Program-made: the position numbers and the translations under genes | In this document: piece by piece, positions 43,268 through 51,730 of the stretch | Position numbering within the stretch: the first letter of the stretch is position 1 | Layout: each line of letters opens with the position of its first letter | NCBI GenBank assembly: GCA_044379485.1 | Contig: JBIPOE010000008.1 | Coordinates: forward strand, 20,660-84,659 | Source: CAMDMI01 sp044379485 | GTDB taxonomy: Bacteria; Bacteroidota; Bacteroidia; Cytophagales; Flexibacteraceae | Direction of reading: 5' to 3' | Length of the DNA stretch: 64,000 nt | Notes under the pieces: model-generated | What the model was told of the DNA's origin: nothing | Seen by the model: the letters and a program-made list of their open reading frames with translations, nothing else | Databases searched by the model: none

Positions 43268-43672
43268 TTAAAAAAAGTTTTCAATTGCAGCTTTTATGTA
43301 GTCCGGAAATGAAACCACCTTCTTTGTTTCAGCCGACACAAAGACCAAAATTGTATGGCCAATATGTATTAAAATGCCTTCCTCATTCGTTATTTCGTAT
43401 TCAAAGCGAATTCTTGTCCCTGGAATTTCTTTTACCATAACTTTAAGATTTAGCAAGTTATCATAAAAAGCAGGTTTCAAATATTTTGAATAATTTTCCA
43501 AAACGGGCATCATTATTCCATTTTCTTCCAAAGCTTTGTACGATATTCCCAAACTTCGAAGCGCTTCTACACGGCCAATTTCGAAATAGCGGGCGTAATT
43601 TCCGTAATACACATATCCCATTTGATCAGTATCTGCATATCGAACTCGAATCTGAGTGGTAAAATCAAACAT
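43268..43672 (-). CDS. Acyl-CoA thioesterase, YbgC/4HBT hot-dog family
   Basis: 134 residues. The N-terminus VRYADTDQMGYVYYGNYARYFE is the active-site signature, shown here as YADTDQMGYVYYGNYARYFE, with the catalytic Asp. A hot-dog fold follows: LKVMVKEIPGTRIRFEYEI and HTILVFVSAETKK. Members hydrolyse acyl-CoA of short or medium chain and often sit near tol-pal genes in Proteobacteria, but not here. The gene is downstream of phoH on the same strand, separated by a 113-base repeat-rich spacer. Confidence 0.88.
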   Translation of the reverse strand: MFDFTTQIRVRYADTDQMGYVYYGNYARYFEIGRVEALRSLGISYKALEENGIMMPVLENYSKYLKPAFYDNLLNLKVMVKEIPGTRIRFEYEITNEEGILIHIGHTILVFVSAETKKVVSFPDYIKAAIENFF

Positions 43673-43680
43673 ACTTTTAT

Positions 43681-43787
43681 GAGTTTAAAGTTATGAGTCG
43701 AAAGTTTAGGGTTGAAAGTTTAAGATTCAAAGTTGAATTGAAAAAATGGCTAAAAACTCTGAACTCATAACTCTGAACTTTAAACTC
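43681..43787. repeat. Low-complexity inverted repeat between phoH and the thioesterase gene
   Basis: GAGTTTAAAG-TTATGAG at the left (43681-43697) pairs with CTCATAA and CTTTAAACTC at the right (43764-43787), with an extra CTCTGAA in the right arm. Inside are several copies of AAAGTT-like words. The right arm overlaps the phoH stop codon by a few bases. Confidence 0.75.
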
Positions 43788-44736
43788 AATTCCTACCCTC
43801 ATTATCCTTTTCATACGCCTTTATGATTTCTTTTACCAACCTATGCCTAACTACATCTGATGCATCCAGTTGAACAAATGCAATGCCTTTTATATTTTTC
43901 AAAATATGATACGCCTCATTCAAACCAGATTGTTGGTTTCTTGGCAAATCGATTTGAGTCATATCTCCTGTAACAATCACTTTCGATTCTGGCCCCATTC
44001 TGGTTAAGAACATTTTAATCTGGCTTGGCGTTGTGTTTTGGGCCTCATCCAGCAAAATAAAGGCATTATTCAAAGTACGCCCTCGCATATAAGCAAGTGG
44101 GGCAATTTCAATAATCCTGTTTTCCTGATAGAATTTCATCTTTTCAGGTGGCAGCATGTCGTCCAGAGCATCATAAATCGGCCTCAAATACGGATCGATT
44201 TTTTCTTTCAAATCTCCTGGCAAAAAACCAAGGTTCTCCCCTGCTTCAACCGCTGGTCGGGTAATGATTATTTTTTTTACCTCCTTATTTTTTAAGGCTC
44301 GTACCGCAATGGCTACTGCTGTATAAGTTTTTCCCGTTCCTGCCGGACCAGTTGCAAAAACAAGATCATGTTTTTGGGAGGCTTCAACCATGCGTCTTTG
44401 GTTGGGTGTTCTTGCTTTAACAGGAAAACCTTTGGCAGAATAAACGATTACATCTTCCTGACCTTCAACCTCTGTCGCAATTTTGTCATGTTGAATCAAA
44501 GATTGGATTTTATCCTCAGCAATTTTTCCATATTGATTGTAATGGTCCAAAAGGCTGGTAAGGATATCTGAAATTTTAATAATCTCGGTTCCGGTTCCTC
44601 TTATCCGGATTTCATTTCCCCGGCTTATGATTTTGCTTTCTGGAAATGCAAGTGAAATTTCCCTCAGATTTTTATTTTCTACCCCTAGAAAGTCCACAAG
44701 TGACACATTCTCAAGGGTAATTACTTTTTCTGTCAA
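43786..44736 (-). CDS. PhoH-family ATPase
   Basis: 316 residues. PhoH proteins are cytoplasmic ATPases related to RNA helicases and are often fused to or beside RNA-modification genes. The N-terminal KH-like segment (about 1-90) leads to the P-loop FATGPAGTGKTYTAVAIA, then RPAVEAGENLGFLPGDL, DEAQNTTPSQIKMFLTRMG (Walker B) and TGDMTQIDLPR. The start is a TTG at 44736: no in-frame ATG precedes the domain and an upstream in-frame TAA lies nearby. Its usual neighbour ybeY is not adjacent; the short thioesterase gene follows instead. Confidence 0.9.
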   Translation of the reverse strand: MTEKVITLENVSLVDFLGVENKNLREISLAFPESKIISRGNEIRIRGTGTEIIKISDILTSLLDHYNQYGKIAEDKIQSLIQHDKIATEVEGQEDVIVYSAKGFPVKARTPNQRRMVEASQKHDLVFATGPAGTGKTYTAVAIAVRALKNKEVKKIIITRPAVEAGENLGFLPGDLKEKIDPYLRPIYDALDDMLPPEKMKFYQENRIIEIAPLAYMRGRTLNNAFILLDEAQNTTPSQIKMFLTRMGPESKVIVTGDMTQIDLPRNQQSGLNEAYHILKNIKGIAFVQLDASDVVRHRLVKEIIKAYEKDNEGRN

Positions 44737-44867
44737 TAAGTTATTTTATAAAAGGTTGTCGGCTATTGCTTAATGGCTGTAAAAGTATAAAATTGAAAAT
44801 TACAACTGTGTCCAAATTGTGAATTCTTTTATTGTTCACCTTTGCGGGTAAAATCTTTTAAAAAATA

Positions 44868-45620
44868 ATGACTAAAAAAATTGCTTTGATTACCGGGGCA
44901 ACCTCTGGAATTGGACTTGAGACTGCACGGATTCTGCATGCGAAAGGTTATTTTATAATTGCAACTGGCAGGCGGGAGGAAAACTTAAAAAATCTCAAAA
45001 CCGAATTTGACAATGAGCGGATTTTAACGCTTTGCTTTGATGTTAAAGATCGGGAGGCGGTTCAAAAGAATATCAGTGGCCTACCTGAAAACTGGAAAGA
45101 AATTGATGTATTAATCAACAATGCCGGCAATGCACATGGTTTAGATCTTTTTCAGGATGGAAACTGGGCGGATTGGGAAGCGATGATTGATATAAATGTA
45201 AAGGGCTTAATTGCGGTAACTGAAGCGGTTCTTCCATTTATGCAGAAAAGAAAATCAGGCCATATCTTAAATGTAAGCAGCATTGCCGGAGACCAGGCTT
45301 ATGCCAAAGGATCCTTGTATTGTGCCACAAAATCAGCAGTTTCTATGATCACAGAATGTTTACGAATTGATTTGAATGCGGAAGGAATCAAAGTCAGTGA
45401 AATTAAACCAGGAATGGTGGAAACCGAATTTTCTCTGGTTCGATTTAAAGGGGATGCAGAAAGGGCAAAACAAGTCTATAAAGGTTGCGATCCATTAACT
45501 GGAAAAGATGTTGCTGAAGTAATCGCTTATATGGTAGAGGCACCAAAACATGTAAACATTGCAGAAGTATTGTTAATGCCTTTGGATCAGGCTTCAACTA
45601 CGGTTTTTAATCGGAAGTGA
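44868..45620 (+). CDS. Short-chain dehydrogenase/reductase (YdfG/NADP serine dehydrogenase-like)
   Basis: 250 residues, classical SDR: cofactor motif TGATSGIG (residues 9-16), NNAG near residue 87, the catalytic Ser in LNVSSIAGDQAY and YCATKSAV with Tyr and Lys in the Y-x3-K spacing. VINVKG-like INVKGL follows NNAG. Motifs around IKPGMVETEFS match the YdfG/3-hydroxyacid dehydrogenase subgroup, but the substrate is not certain. It is divergent from phoH. CACCTTTGC at about 44836 is a weak -7 element. Confidence 0.88.
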   Translation: MTKKIALITGATSGIGLETARILHAKGYFIIATGRREENLKNLKTEFDNERILTLCFDVKDREAVQKNISGLPENWKEIDVLINNAGNAHGLDLFQDGNWADWEAMIDINVKGLIAVTEAVLPFMQKRKSGHILNVSSIAGDQAYAKGSLYCATKSAVSMITECLRIDLNAEGIKVSEIKPGMVETEFSLVRFKGDAERAKQVYKGCDPLTGKDVAEVIAYMVEAPKHVNIAEVLLMPLDQASTTVFNRK

Positions 45621-45670
45621 AATACAAATGATATTTTTGTAAAAACTCCTTCATTTAAACTTCAAATAAG

Positions 45671-46225
45671 ATGTTAAAAAGTATCCTTGCAGCCACCATA
45701 TTCATAGGTCTGCTTTCATTTGATTTGCCAACTGGTTGGTTTAAAGCAGGTAGTAAGCCTAAAAGTTACGACATGGGTGTTGAAAAAGGCTTAGGTCCAG
45801 ATGGTAAAAATGTGGCAACTATTAAATCGATTGAAAAGAAAATTGATGGCTTTGGTACTTTGATGCAAAAAAGCAATCCAGAAAAATATCTAGGAAAAAG
45901 AATAAAAATGACAGGATTTGTGAAATCAGAAAATGTGGAAAAATGGGCTGGCCTTTGGCTACGTGTTGACCAATCAGGTTCCAGCAAGCCGCTTTCATTT
46001 GATAACATGGGAAACAGACCAATAAAAGGAAATACTGCCTGGACCAAATATGAAATTGTTTTAGACGTTCCCAGCAATTCATCTTTTCTTGTTTATGGTG
46101 CATTGCTTGACGGGCCAGGCCAAATTTGGTTTGATAATATTTCATTTGAAATTGTTGACAACACAGCCCCTACAACTGGTTCAAAATTGATTCAAGAACC
46201 TGTAAATCTGGACTTTGAAAAATAG
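45671..46225 (+). CDS. Secreted jelly-roll (carbohydrate-binding-like) protein
   Basis: 184 residues. The N-terminus is a short hydrophobic segment, ILAATIFIGLLSF, which reads as a signal peptide. The rest (GSKPKSYDMGVEKG to FDNISFEIV) has a galactose-binding-like or CBM-type beta-sandwich pattern, with KRIKMTGFVKSENVEKWAGLWLRVD, given here as KRIKMTGFVKSENVEKWAGL, then LSFDNMGNRPIKG and VLDVPSNSSFLVYG. Similar domains occur at the C-terminus of some AraC-type and glycan-related proteins. TATTTTTG at 45632-45639 is a possible -7 element. Function unknown. Confidence 0.7.
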   Translation: MLKSILAATIFIGLLSFDLPTGWFKAGSKPKSYDMGVEKGLGPDGKNVATIKSIEKKIDGFGTLMQKSNPEKYLGKRIKMTGFVKSENVEKWAGLWLRVDQSGSSKPLSFDNMGNRPIKGNTAWTKYEIVLDVPSNSSFLVYGALLDGPGQIWFDNISFEIVDNTAPTTGSKLIQEPVNLDFEK

Positions 46226-46240
46226 AAACAAACAAGTAAA

Positions 46241-47002
46241 ATGAAAAAAGCCATAGCCATAATTCCTGCCAGATATGCCAGCACACGGTTTCCGGGAAAA
46301 CCTTTGGTTAAAATTGGGGCAAAAACTATGGTCGAATTGGTGTATGAACAGGCCTCAAAATGTGTATTGGTAAATGATGTGGTTGTGGCAACTGATAATG
46401 AACGTATTAAAAATGCTGTTTTGGCCTTTGGCGGACAAGTAGTTATGACTTCTGAAGCTTGCCAATCCGGAACAGACCGCTGTGCGGAGGTTATTTTCAA
46501 ATATGAGTCAAACGAGGATATTATAGTTAATGTACAGGGTGATGAGCCTTTTATTCAACCTGAACAAATACAAGAGTTGATTTTGCTTATGCAAAATGAG
46601 TCGATTCAAATTGGCACTTTGGCAAAAAGAATTACGGAAATGGAACCGGTTTTTAACCCAAACGTAGTTAAGGTGGTTCGATCTTTAAATGGCAAAGCAC
46701 TGTTATTCAGTAGAAATCCTATTCCTTTTGTTCGTGGAAAAGAACAAAAGGAATGGCTCAGGAACGCAGAATTTTATAAACATATTGGTTTATATGCCTA
46801 CAAAAAAGCCATTTTGAAGGACCTTTCAAATTTACCAGTTGGAAAACTTGAAATGGCAGAAAATCTGGAACAACTTCGCTGGCTGGAAGCCGGTTACGAA
46901 ATTTTTGTAGCAGAAACCGGGTATGAATCTATTGGTATTGACACACCGGAAGACCTGGAAAAAGTGATTAAACTTCAGCAACTTCTAAATCAGCATTCTT
47001 AA
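46241..47002 (+). CDS. kdsB: 3-deoxy-manno-octulosonate cytidylyltransferase
   Basis: Activates Kdo with CTP to CMP-Kdo for lipopolysaccharide inner-core synthesis, in the cytoplasm. 253 residues, complete, with the N-terminal nucleotide-binding signature IIPARYASTRFPGKPL, VQGDEPF near residue 99 (metal and substrate site), and VRSLNGKALLFSRNPIPF. The stop lies 35 bases inside the convergent mrp gene, so their 3' ends overlap. It begins 15 bases after the secreted protein gene and may share its transcript. Confidence 0.95.
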   Translation: MKKAIAIIPARYASTRFPGKPLVKIGAKTMVELVYEQASKCVLVNDVVVATDNERIKNAVLAFGGQVVMTSEACQSGTDRCAEVIFKYESNEDIIVNVQGDEPFIQPEQIQELILLMQNESIQIGTLAKRITEMEPVFNPNVVKVVRSLNGKALLFSRNPIPFVRGKEQKEWLRNAEFYKHIGLYAYKKAILKDLSNLPVGKLEMAENLEQLRWLEAGYEIFVAETGYESIGIDTPEDLEKVIKLQQLLNQHS

Positions 47003-48053
47003 TAGCCACCTGCTGCGCCACATTGCTGGCAAGTGATGAAAAAGCCTGAGAAACCTTCTCATCTTCATGCATCACAATGGGCACACCGCCATCTCCTGCT
47101 TCTCTAACGGACTGAACCAAAGGGATTTCTCCTAAAAATGGGAGGTCATACTTTTCAGCCATTTTCTTGCCACCATCTTTTCCGAAAATATAATACCGAT
47201 TGTCAGGAAGTTCAGGAGGAGAAAAATAAGCCATGTTTTCAACAATACCCAAAATCGGAACTTTGATGGGCGTTTGGCCAAACATAGAGATGGCTTTCGC
47301 TGCATCTGCCAAGGCAACCTTTTGTGGCGTGGTTACAACTACAGCACCTGTGAGCGGTACGGTTTGCACAAGAGTAAGGTGAATATCGCTGGTACCGGGC
47401 GGCAAATCAATCAACAAATAATCAAGATCTCCCCAAAGGCAATCCATTATAAATTGTTTCAAAGCAGAGCTCATCATTGGGCCCCTCCAAACCACAGCCG
47501 TATCTCCATGTGCCAGAAAACCAATGGATAACAATTTGATGCCTAGCTTTTCAATGGGTACCAGATAATTTTTTCCATCTACCACAGTCACTTTGGGTTG
47601 GGCATCTTCCACTCCAAACATGGTAGGAATGCTTGGCCCGGAAATATCAGCATCAATCAAACCAACTTTTGAACCATTTTGTGCGAGGGCCAAGGCCAGA
47701 TTACTGGTTACGGTTGATTTGCCAACGCCACCTTTCCCAGAAGCAATGGCTATAATATTTTTTACACCCGGTAAAACAGGACCACTATTTCTTTGGCTGG
47801 TTACCTCTGCATCCATTGCGATAAAAACCTGAATGTCGGTTCCAAAATCTTCATGCAAAGCCTTCATGCATCGTTCCTTGATAAGCTCTTTCAAAGGACA
47901 AGCTGGTGTAGTTAATTGAACGGTAAAGTGGATTTCGTTTCCTTTTACTTCCAGATTTCGGATCATGCCCAAGGTAACCATATCCTTTTTCAAATCCGGC
48001 TCTTCTACTCTGGATAGAGCAGCAAGCACAGATTCATTGCTGATGTTTTTCAT
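46968..48053 (-). CDS. mrp: Iron-sulfur cluster carrier ATPase, Mrp/NBP35 family
   Basis: 361 residues. An N-terminal MIP18/DUF59 domain (about 5-85, with the conserved Cys in QLTTPACPL) precedes the ParA/MinD-type ATPase with the deviant Walker A GKGGVGKST (from about residue 110), DADISGPSIPTMFG and DLPPGTSD. The usual CxxC that holds the bridging cluster, expected after ENMAYF, is absent here: the segment reads SPPELPDNRYYIFGKDGG. This is the form seen in the sequence and may be a lineage trait. Role: loading [4Fe-4S] clusters onto apoproteins. The gene overlaps kdsB tail-to-tail by 35 bases. Confidence 0.93.
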   Translation of the reverse strand: MKNISNESVLAALSRVEEPDLKKDMVTLGMIRNLEVKGNEIHFTVQLTTPACPLKELIKERCMKALHEDFGTDIQVFIAMDAEVTSQRNSGPVLPGVKNIIAIASGKGGVGKSTVTSNLALALAQNGSKVGLIDADISGPSIPTMFGVEDAQPKVTVVDGKNYLVPIEKLGIKLLSIGFLAHGDTAVVWRGPMMSSALKQFIMDCLWGDLDYLLIDLPPGTSDIHLTLVQTVPLTGAVVVTTPQKVALADAAKAISMFGQTPIKVPILGIVENMAYFSPPELPDNRYYIFGKDGGKKMAEKYDLPFLGEIPLVQSVREAGDGGVPIVMHEDEKVSQAFSSLASNVAQQVAIKNADLEVAEV

Positions 48054-48149
48054 AGTTGTTAAAATTGCCTATCTAAAACAATACCACTTTGATTTTGGTA
48101 TTGTTTTTTGGCAGGCCTTAAAAATGAAATTTGTAGTAATTTAACCATT

Positions 48150-48767
48150 TTATATTCTTTTAAGCAGTAAATCAATATCTGCTTCAAGACGTTGAAATGC
48201 TGAAAGTTGTCTAAGGGGGGAAAAGTCTTCGGTATATTGGCCTACCAATTGCCGGGCTTCGTTAAAGTCAAATTGAGCCTTCTTTCTTCCAGAAAATTCT
48301 GTTGCCATCTCCAAATTTATTTTCAGCATTTCTTTTGGATTTGTCAATTGTTCAAGTCTTTTTGTTGTTGGCATGTTTAACTTGACTTTACCGAAAGGTT
48401 TTCCAGCAGCTTTTCTTATTGCCTTTTCGTCAATTAATAACCATGCCTCTGACATTCGAATTGGAATTATTTTTATTGTTTGGATTTTTTCCAGTTCGGC
48501 CTTTCTTAGCTCACTTTCTATTTCATTATTGCGAAAATCAATTGATTCCTTTTCTGCATCTCTGTGAACAAATAGAAATTTAATATCGGGATAAAGAAAA
48601 ATCGCCAATTCGATTTTTTCGGAAATTGTTTTGGGGTACAAACCTGATTGTGCAAAATCAATTCTTTCACCTTTTGATTCAATACCTTTTGACCTAAATA
48701 ACCAATCTATTGGATGAATCAAAAGTCTGTCCGAACTTCCATCAGAAATAATAAAATATCGAATCAT
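48150..48767 (-). CDS. DUF4276-like, TOPRIM-like effector of a two-gene ATPase system
   Basis: 205 residues. The N-terminus ISDGSSDRLLIHPI (7-20) resembles the first acidic element of a TOPRIM fold, and FLFVHRDAEKES (65-75, with the D-x-E-like HRDAE) the second. Later segments (IPIRMSEAWLLIDEKAIRKAAG) match DUF4276 proteins, given here as MSEAWLLIDEKAIRKAAG. The start codon follows directly after the ATPase stop codon with no gap, so translation is coupled. Pairs of an ATPase and a TOPRIM-like protein act as anti-phage abortive systems (OLD, AbiL, PARIS), with the TOPRIM partner as nuclease or effector. Defence function is inferred from this layout. Confidence 0.75.
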   Translation of the reverse strand: MIRYFIISDGSSDRLLIHPIDWLFRSKGIESKGERIDFAQSGLYPKTISEKIELAIFLYPDIKFLFVHRDAEKESIDFRNNEIESELRKAELEKIQTIKIIPIRMSEAWLLIDEKAIRKAAGKPFGKVKLNMPTTKRLEQLTNPKEMLKINLEMATEFSGRKKAQFDFNEARQLVGQYTEDFSPLRQLSAFQRLEADIDLLLKRI

Positions 48768-50186
48768 CTAACCTGGTGTTTCAAAATCTATTCTAATCTG
48801 AATTCCAGATTCTTGTCTCACAGTTTTTTTCTTATTTTCCGAAACTGGAAGAGGTTGGAAATACCGTAGAATTTCACCTCTATTTATTTTTTTATGACCA
48901 GTTTGTAATTCTTCCCGCCAGGTTTTAGAAAGAAATTTAAAACCCAAGGCATTAGATTCTAAATACGCAAATAGTAAAGAATCGGCCGATACTACAGAAA
49001 CAACTCCTGGAGAATGTGTATTTATAATGACTTGTCGCAAAGGATTTTCATCTCCAATTGGAAAATTAAAATCAAATGCCATATTTTCTAAGAGGTTAAT
49101 AATGGCAGCAATCCTTTCTGGATGAATTCCGTTTTCAGGTTCTTCCAGACAGATAATACCATCAAAATCAGGATCTTCTATTGCTGAGGCCAAAGCAAGA
49201 AAGCGAAGCGTTCCGTCTGAAAGAGACTTGGCAGGTAAAAAATTTCCTCCTTTGCGTTTGGCTGAAAGGATTAATAAATCTCTTTGAGTATCCTCATCTA
49301 ACCTTAGTTCAAATGGATCTTGAATTAAATCAACCAAATGGTTAGAAATACGCTGCAAAACATCAGCATTTTTTATTTTTAATCTCTTTAAAGTATTTGG
49401 TAAATGTCCCCCTTCAGAGGTAAGAATTGCACCTTCTGAAAAACTTAAAGAGTCTGGTTCTCGTAAAGCGGTTGGTTCAAATTGCAGTATTTTTAGCTTC
49501 TGAAACTCTTTTTGAACAATTGTCATCGTTGGATATTCAACCGCAGTTGCAGTTGATAACATTGTTCTTGGCAGACTATTGATATTTAATGAACGCTTTT
49601 TACCTCCAGTTTGATCTGTTGAAATATGAACTTGATTACCTGTGGTTTCGATAAAAGGGGTCCTCCTGCTGCCAACACCAATAGCTTGGCTAAACCAATC
49701 ATAAGTTGCTCCCATTGTACTTAAAATCTTTTTGGCATCTGTTTTTGGCAATGGAATTAGTTCTTCTTTTATTAAAAAAAGGCCACGTCCATTAAATTTT
49801 TGGGATAAATCAATACCTATTTCAATCCCATATCTCAATAGAGTAGTATTGGAAGTTGCCATTTGTCCTAGATCATCAACTCCATTACTATCACATACCA
49901 TATCTACTTCAAATGAAATTGTTTTTGAAGAGCCGTTTTCATCTTGATAGAAAAGACTCTCGATGTCCTTACCTGGAGGTTTCTTTTCATTTTCCTTTGA
50001 TCTTATTTTAAAAGCAGCATCAATTAGCGTATTATCCCTGTTTGTCAGGGCTTTTAGAAAAGATAATGCATCAAAAAAATTTGATTTTCCAACACCATTT
50101 CCACCAGCAATGCAAGTGAACGGACCTAGATAAACTTCTAGATCTTTAATATTTTTAAATCCTTTTATCCGTATTCTGTAAATCAT
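48768..50186 (-). CDS. AAA15/21-type ATPase (RecF/OLD-like) paired with a TOPRIM-like gene
   Basis: 472 residues. An ABC/SMC-like head: Walker A GGNGVGKSN (28-36), a Q-loop region, the signature-like KSLSDGTLRFLALASAIE (about 317-333), Walker B IICLEEPENGIHPERI (about 342-357) and the H-loop NTHSPGVVSV (about 387). The middle (about 90-310) has no coiled coil long enough for SMC or RecN. This is the family that serves as sensor ATPase in OLD/AbiL/PARIS-type immunity. It is the first gene of the pair and its stop codon abuts the start of the DUF4276-like gene. No further gene on that strand belongs to it. Confidence 0.85.
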   Translation of the reverse strand: MIYRIRIKGFKNIKDLEVYLGPFTCIAGGNGVGKSNFFDALSFLKALTNRDNTLIDAAFKIRSKENEKKPPGKDIESLFYQDENGSSKTISFEVDMVCDSNGVDDLGQMATSNTTLLRYGIEIGIDLSQKFNGRGLFLIKEELIPLPKTDAKKILSTMGATYDWFSQAIGVGSRRTPFIETTGNQVHISTDQTGGKKRSLNINSLPRTMLSTATAVEYPTMTIVQKEFQKLKILQFEPTALREPDSLSFSEGAILTSEGGHLPNTLKRLKIKNADVLQRISNHLVDLIQDPFELRLDEDTQRDLLILSAKRKGGNFLPAKSLSDGTLRFLALASAIEDPDFDGIICLEEPENGIHPERIAAIINLLENMAFDFNFPIGDENPLRQVIINTHSPGVVSVVSADSLLFAYLESNALGFKFLSKTWREELQTGHKKINRGEILRYFQPLPVSENKKKTVRQESGIQIRIDFETPG

Positions 50187-50260
50187 TGATTTAGTTCTGC
50201 TGTTACTTTGCCATAATTAAGATTTATTTAAATACATATTGATGAAATTTATAAAACTGC

Positions 50261-51592
50261 TTAGTTCTGAAATTCAAATTTTTTAACATATTTTTTTCCG
50301 CCCTGGTTAGCAAGTAAAATCAATAACTGGTTCTTTTTCATTGTTGCATTTTTAATACAAATCTCATCTCCGATCATGTTGGTTTCAATCTTTTTACCTG
50401 TTAAATCAAACAAGGAAATATTGGCTTCTGACAACCAATTTGGACCTTTAAGTTTTTGATTGTTAATGAAATAGGTTTTGGTTTCTTTTAATTCATCAGA
50501 AACAGATGTCGGATCGAAAACTGTAATATAATTTGTTTTCAATTCCTCGTCCGTTCCAAAAAAATTAGTTGCCTTAAGTTTTACGGTATATTGCCCAGGC
50601 GTAGTAAAAGAGACAATTGGATTTTTTGAGGTATCAGTCGTATTGTCCTCAAAAAGGACCTGATCCGTAGGTGTAAAAGTCCAGAGATAATCCAATAAGA
50701 ATCCAGAAGTTGTATTGTTAAAGGTAACTGGTTCCATCACAGGTACATTTACTAAACTTGCAGTAAACTGAGCCTGAGGTCCTAAAGTAACAGGGGTCAA
50801 AGATCGAGGTATGTCCCTGTATTTTACTGTGGTCGGAGTAAAAGCCCCTGCCGCGGTGGCATTACCTGAAATTTCTAAAATTGGGATCTTTCTACCATTT
50901 GCCAACCACTTATACTCTATGGTTCGACGGCTGAACTTTATTGGAAATCCACCTATGTTTAATGAATCTGCTGAAAAGATAAAGCTCTTTACTTTCAAGC
51001 AGTTAAATGTACCAAAAGGTGTTGTTATAGATCCCCATCCTTCAACTGAGTTAATTCTGTAACCAACCTGAGAATAGGCACCAAGGGAAGGTAAACTAAT
51101 TGTAAATTTAAAATTCGAACTATCTCTATCTGCATATTGAAGTGGAAATTGATACAATTTATCCGGAACAGAATAATAAGCAGGGAGAGGAATGCCTGTA
51201 TATCTCAAGCCTATGCCTTCAACTTCATAGGCAGAACTGGATTTTTTATAAAAATTGTAAATGTCTTTAAATTGAAAAGCACCTACTCCAAGAGAGTCGG
51301 CCACTTTTCTGCCATACTTGTTTAAGCCCAAAAAGAAAAAAGCATATGGGGTTTGAAGGGACAATTTATACGGCTCAATATCCTGTGAAGTAGCCACTAA
51401 AGTTGAAAAATCCCAGGTTTGATTTGGACCCGATTGAAGGTACGGCAAGGTGGTAGAAGCATTTGCATTTGAAAATCGAATCGTATCATTGGCAGAAGGC
51501 ATATCCGCCTGAGTAATGGTAATCTGAGCAAAACCAGGAAGGAAATTACAAATCAGGACAAGCAAAAAAGGTAATATTTGTTTCATTTTCAT
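50261..51592 (-). CDS. Secreted protein with PKD domain and T9SS sorting domain
   Basis: 443 residues from the ATG at 51592 (MKMKQILPFLLVLI); a TTG at 51610 would add six residues. A signal peptide ends at GFAQ. The first 260 residues belong to the same module as the protein at 39832-40929. Then a PKD domain (about 270-360) with PVTFNNTTSGFLLDYLWTF, here as TFNNTTSGFLLDYLWTF, and GQYTVKLKATNFFG. The last 75 residues form a T9SS type A-like sorting domain (ISLFDLTGKKIETNM, KKYVKKFEFQN). It is downstream of the ATPase pair on the same strand but separated by 74 bases. Confidence 0.77.
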   Translation of the reverse strand: MKMKQILPFLLVLICNFLPGFAQITITQADMPSANDTIRFSNANASTTLPYLQSGPNQTWDFSTLVATSQDIEPYKLSLQTPYAFFFLGLNKYGRKVADSLGVGAFQFKDIYNFYKKSSSAYEVEGIGLRYTGIPLPAYYSVPDKLYQFPLQYADRDSSNFKFTISLPSLGAYSQVGYRINSVEGWGSITTPFGTFNCLKVKSFIFSADSLNIGGFPIKFSRRTIEYKWLANGRKIPILEISGNATAAGAFTPTTVKYRDIPRSLTPVTLGPQAQFTASLVNVPVMEPVTFNNTTSGFLLDYLWTFTPTDQVLFEDNTTDTSKNPIVSFTTPGQYTVKLKATNFFGTDEELKTNYITVFDPTSVSDELKETKTYFINNQKLKGPNWLSEANISLFDLTGKKIETNMIGDEICIKNATMKKNQLLILLANQGGKKYVKKFEFQN

Positions 51593-51730
51593 TTGATTAT
51601 TGAACTTCAAAGAAGCAAAAAAACTAAGAAACGATGGTGAGAAAAACTGTAAATGGATAAGAAATCCTATTCCTTGACTAAATTAAAATTGAAAATCCAA
51701 ATTTGAATTAAACATCTAAACAGCTTTTTT

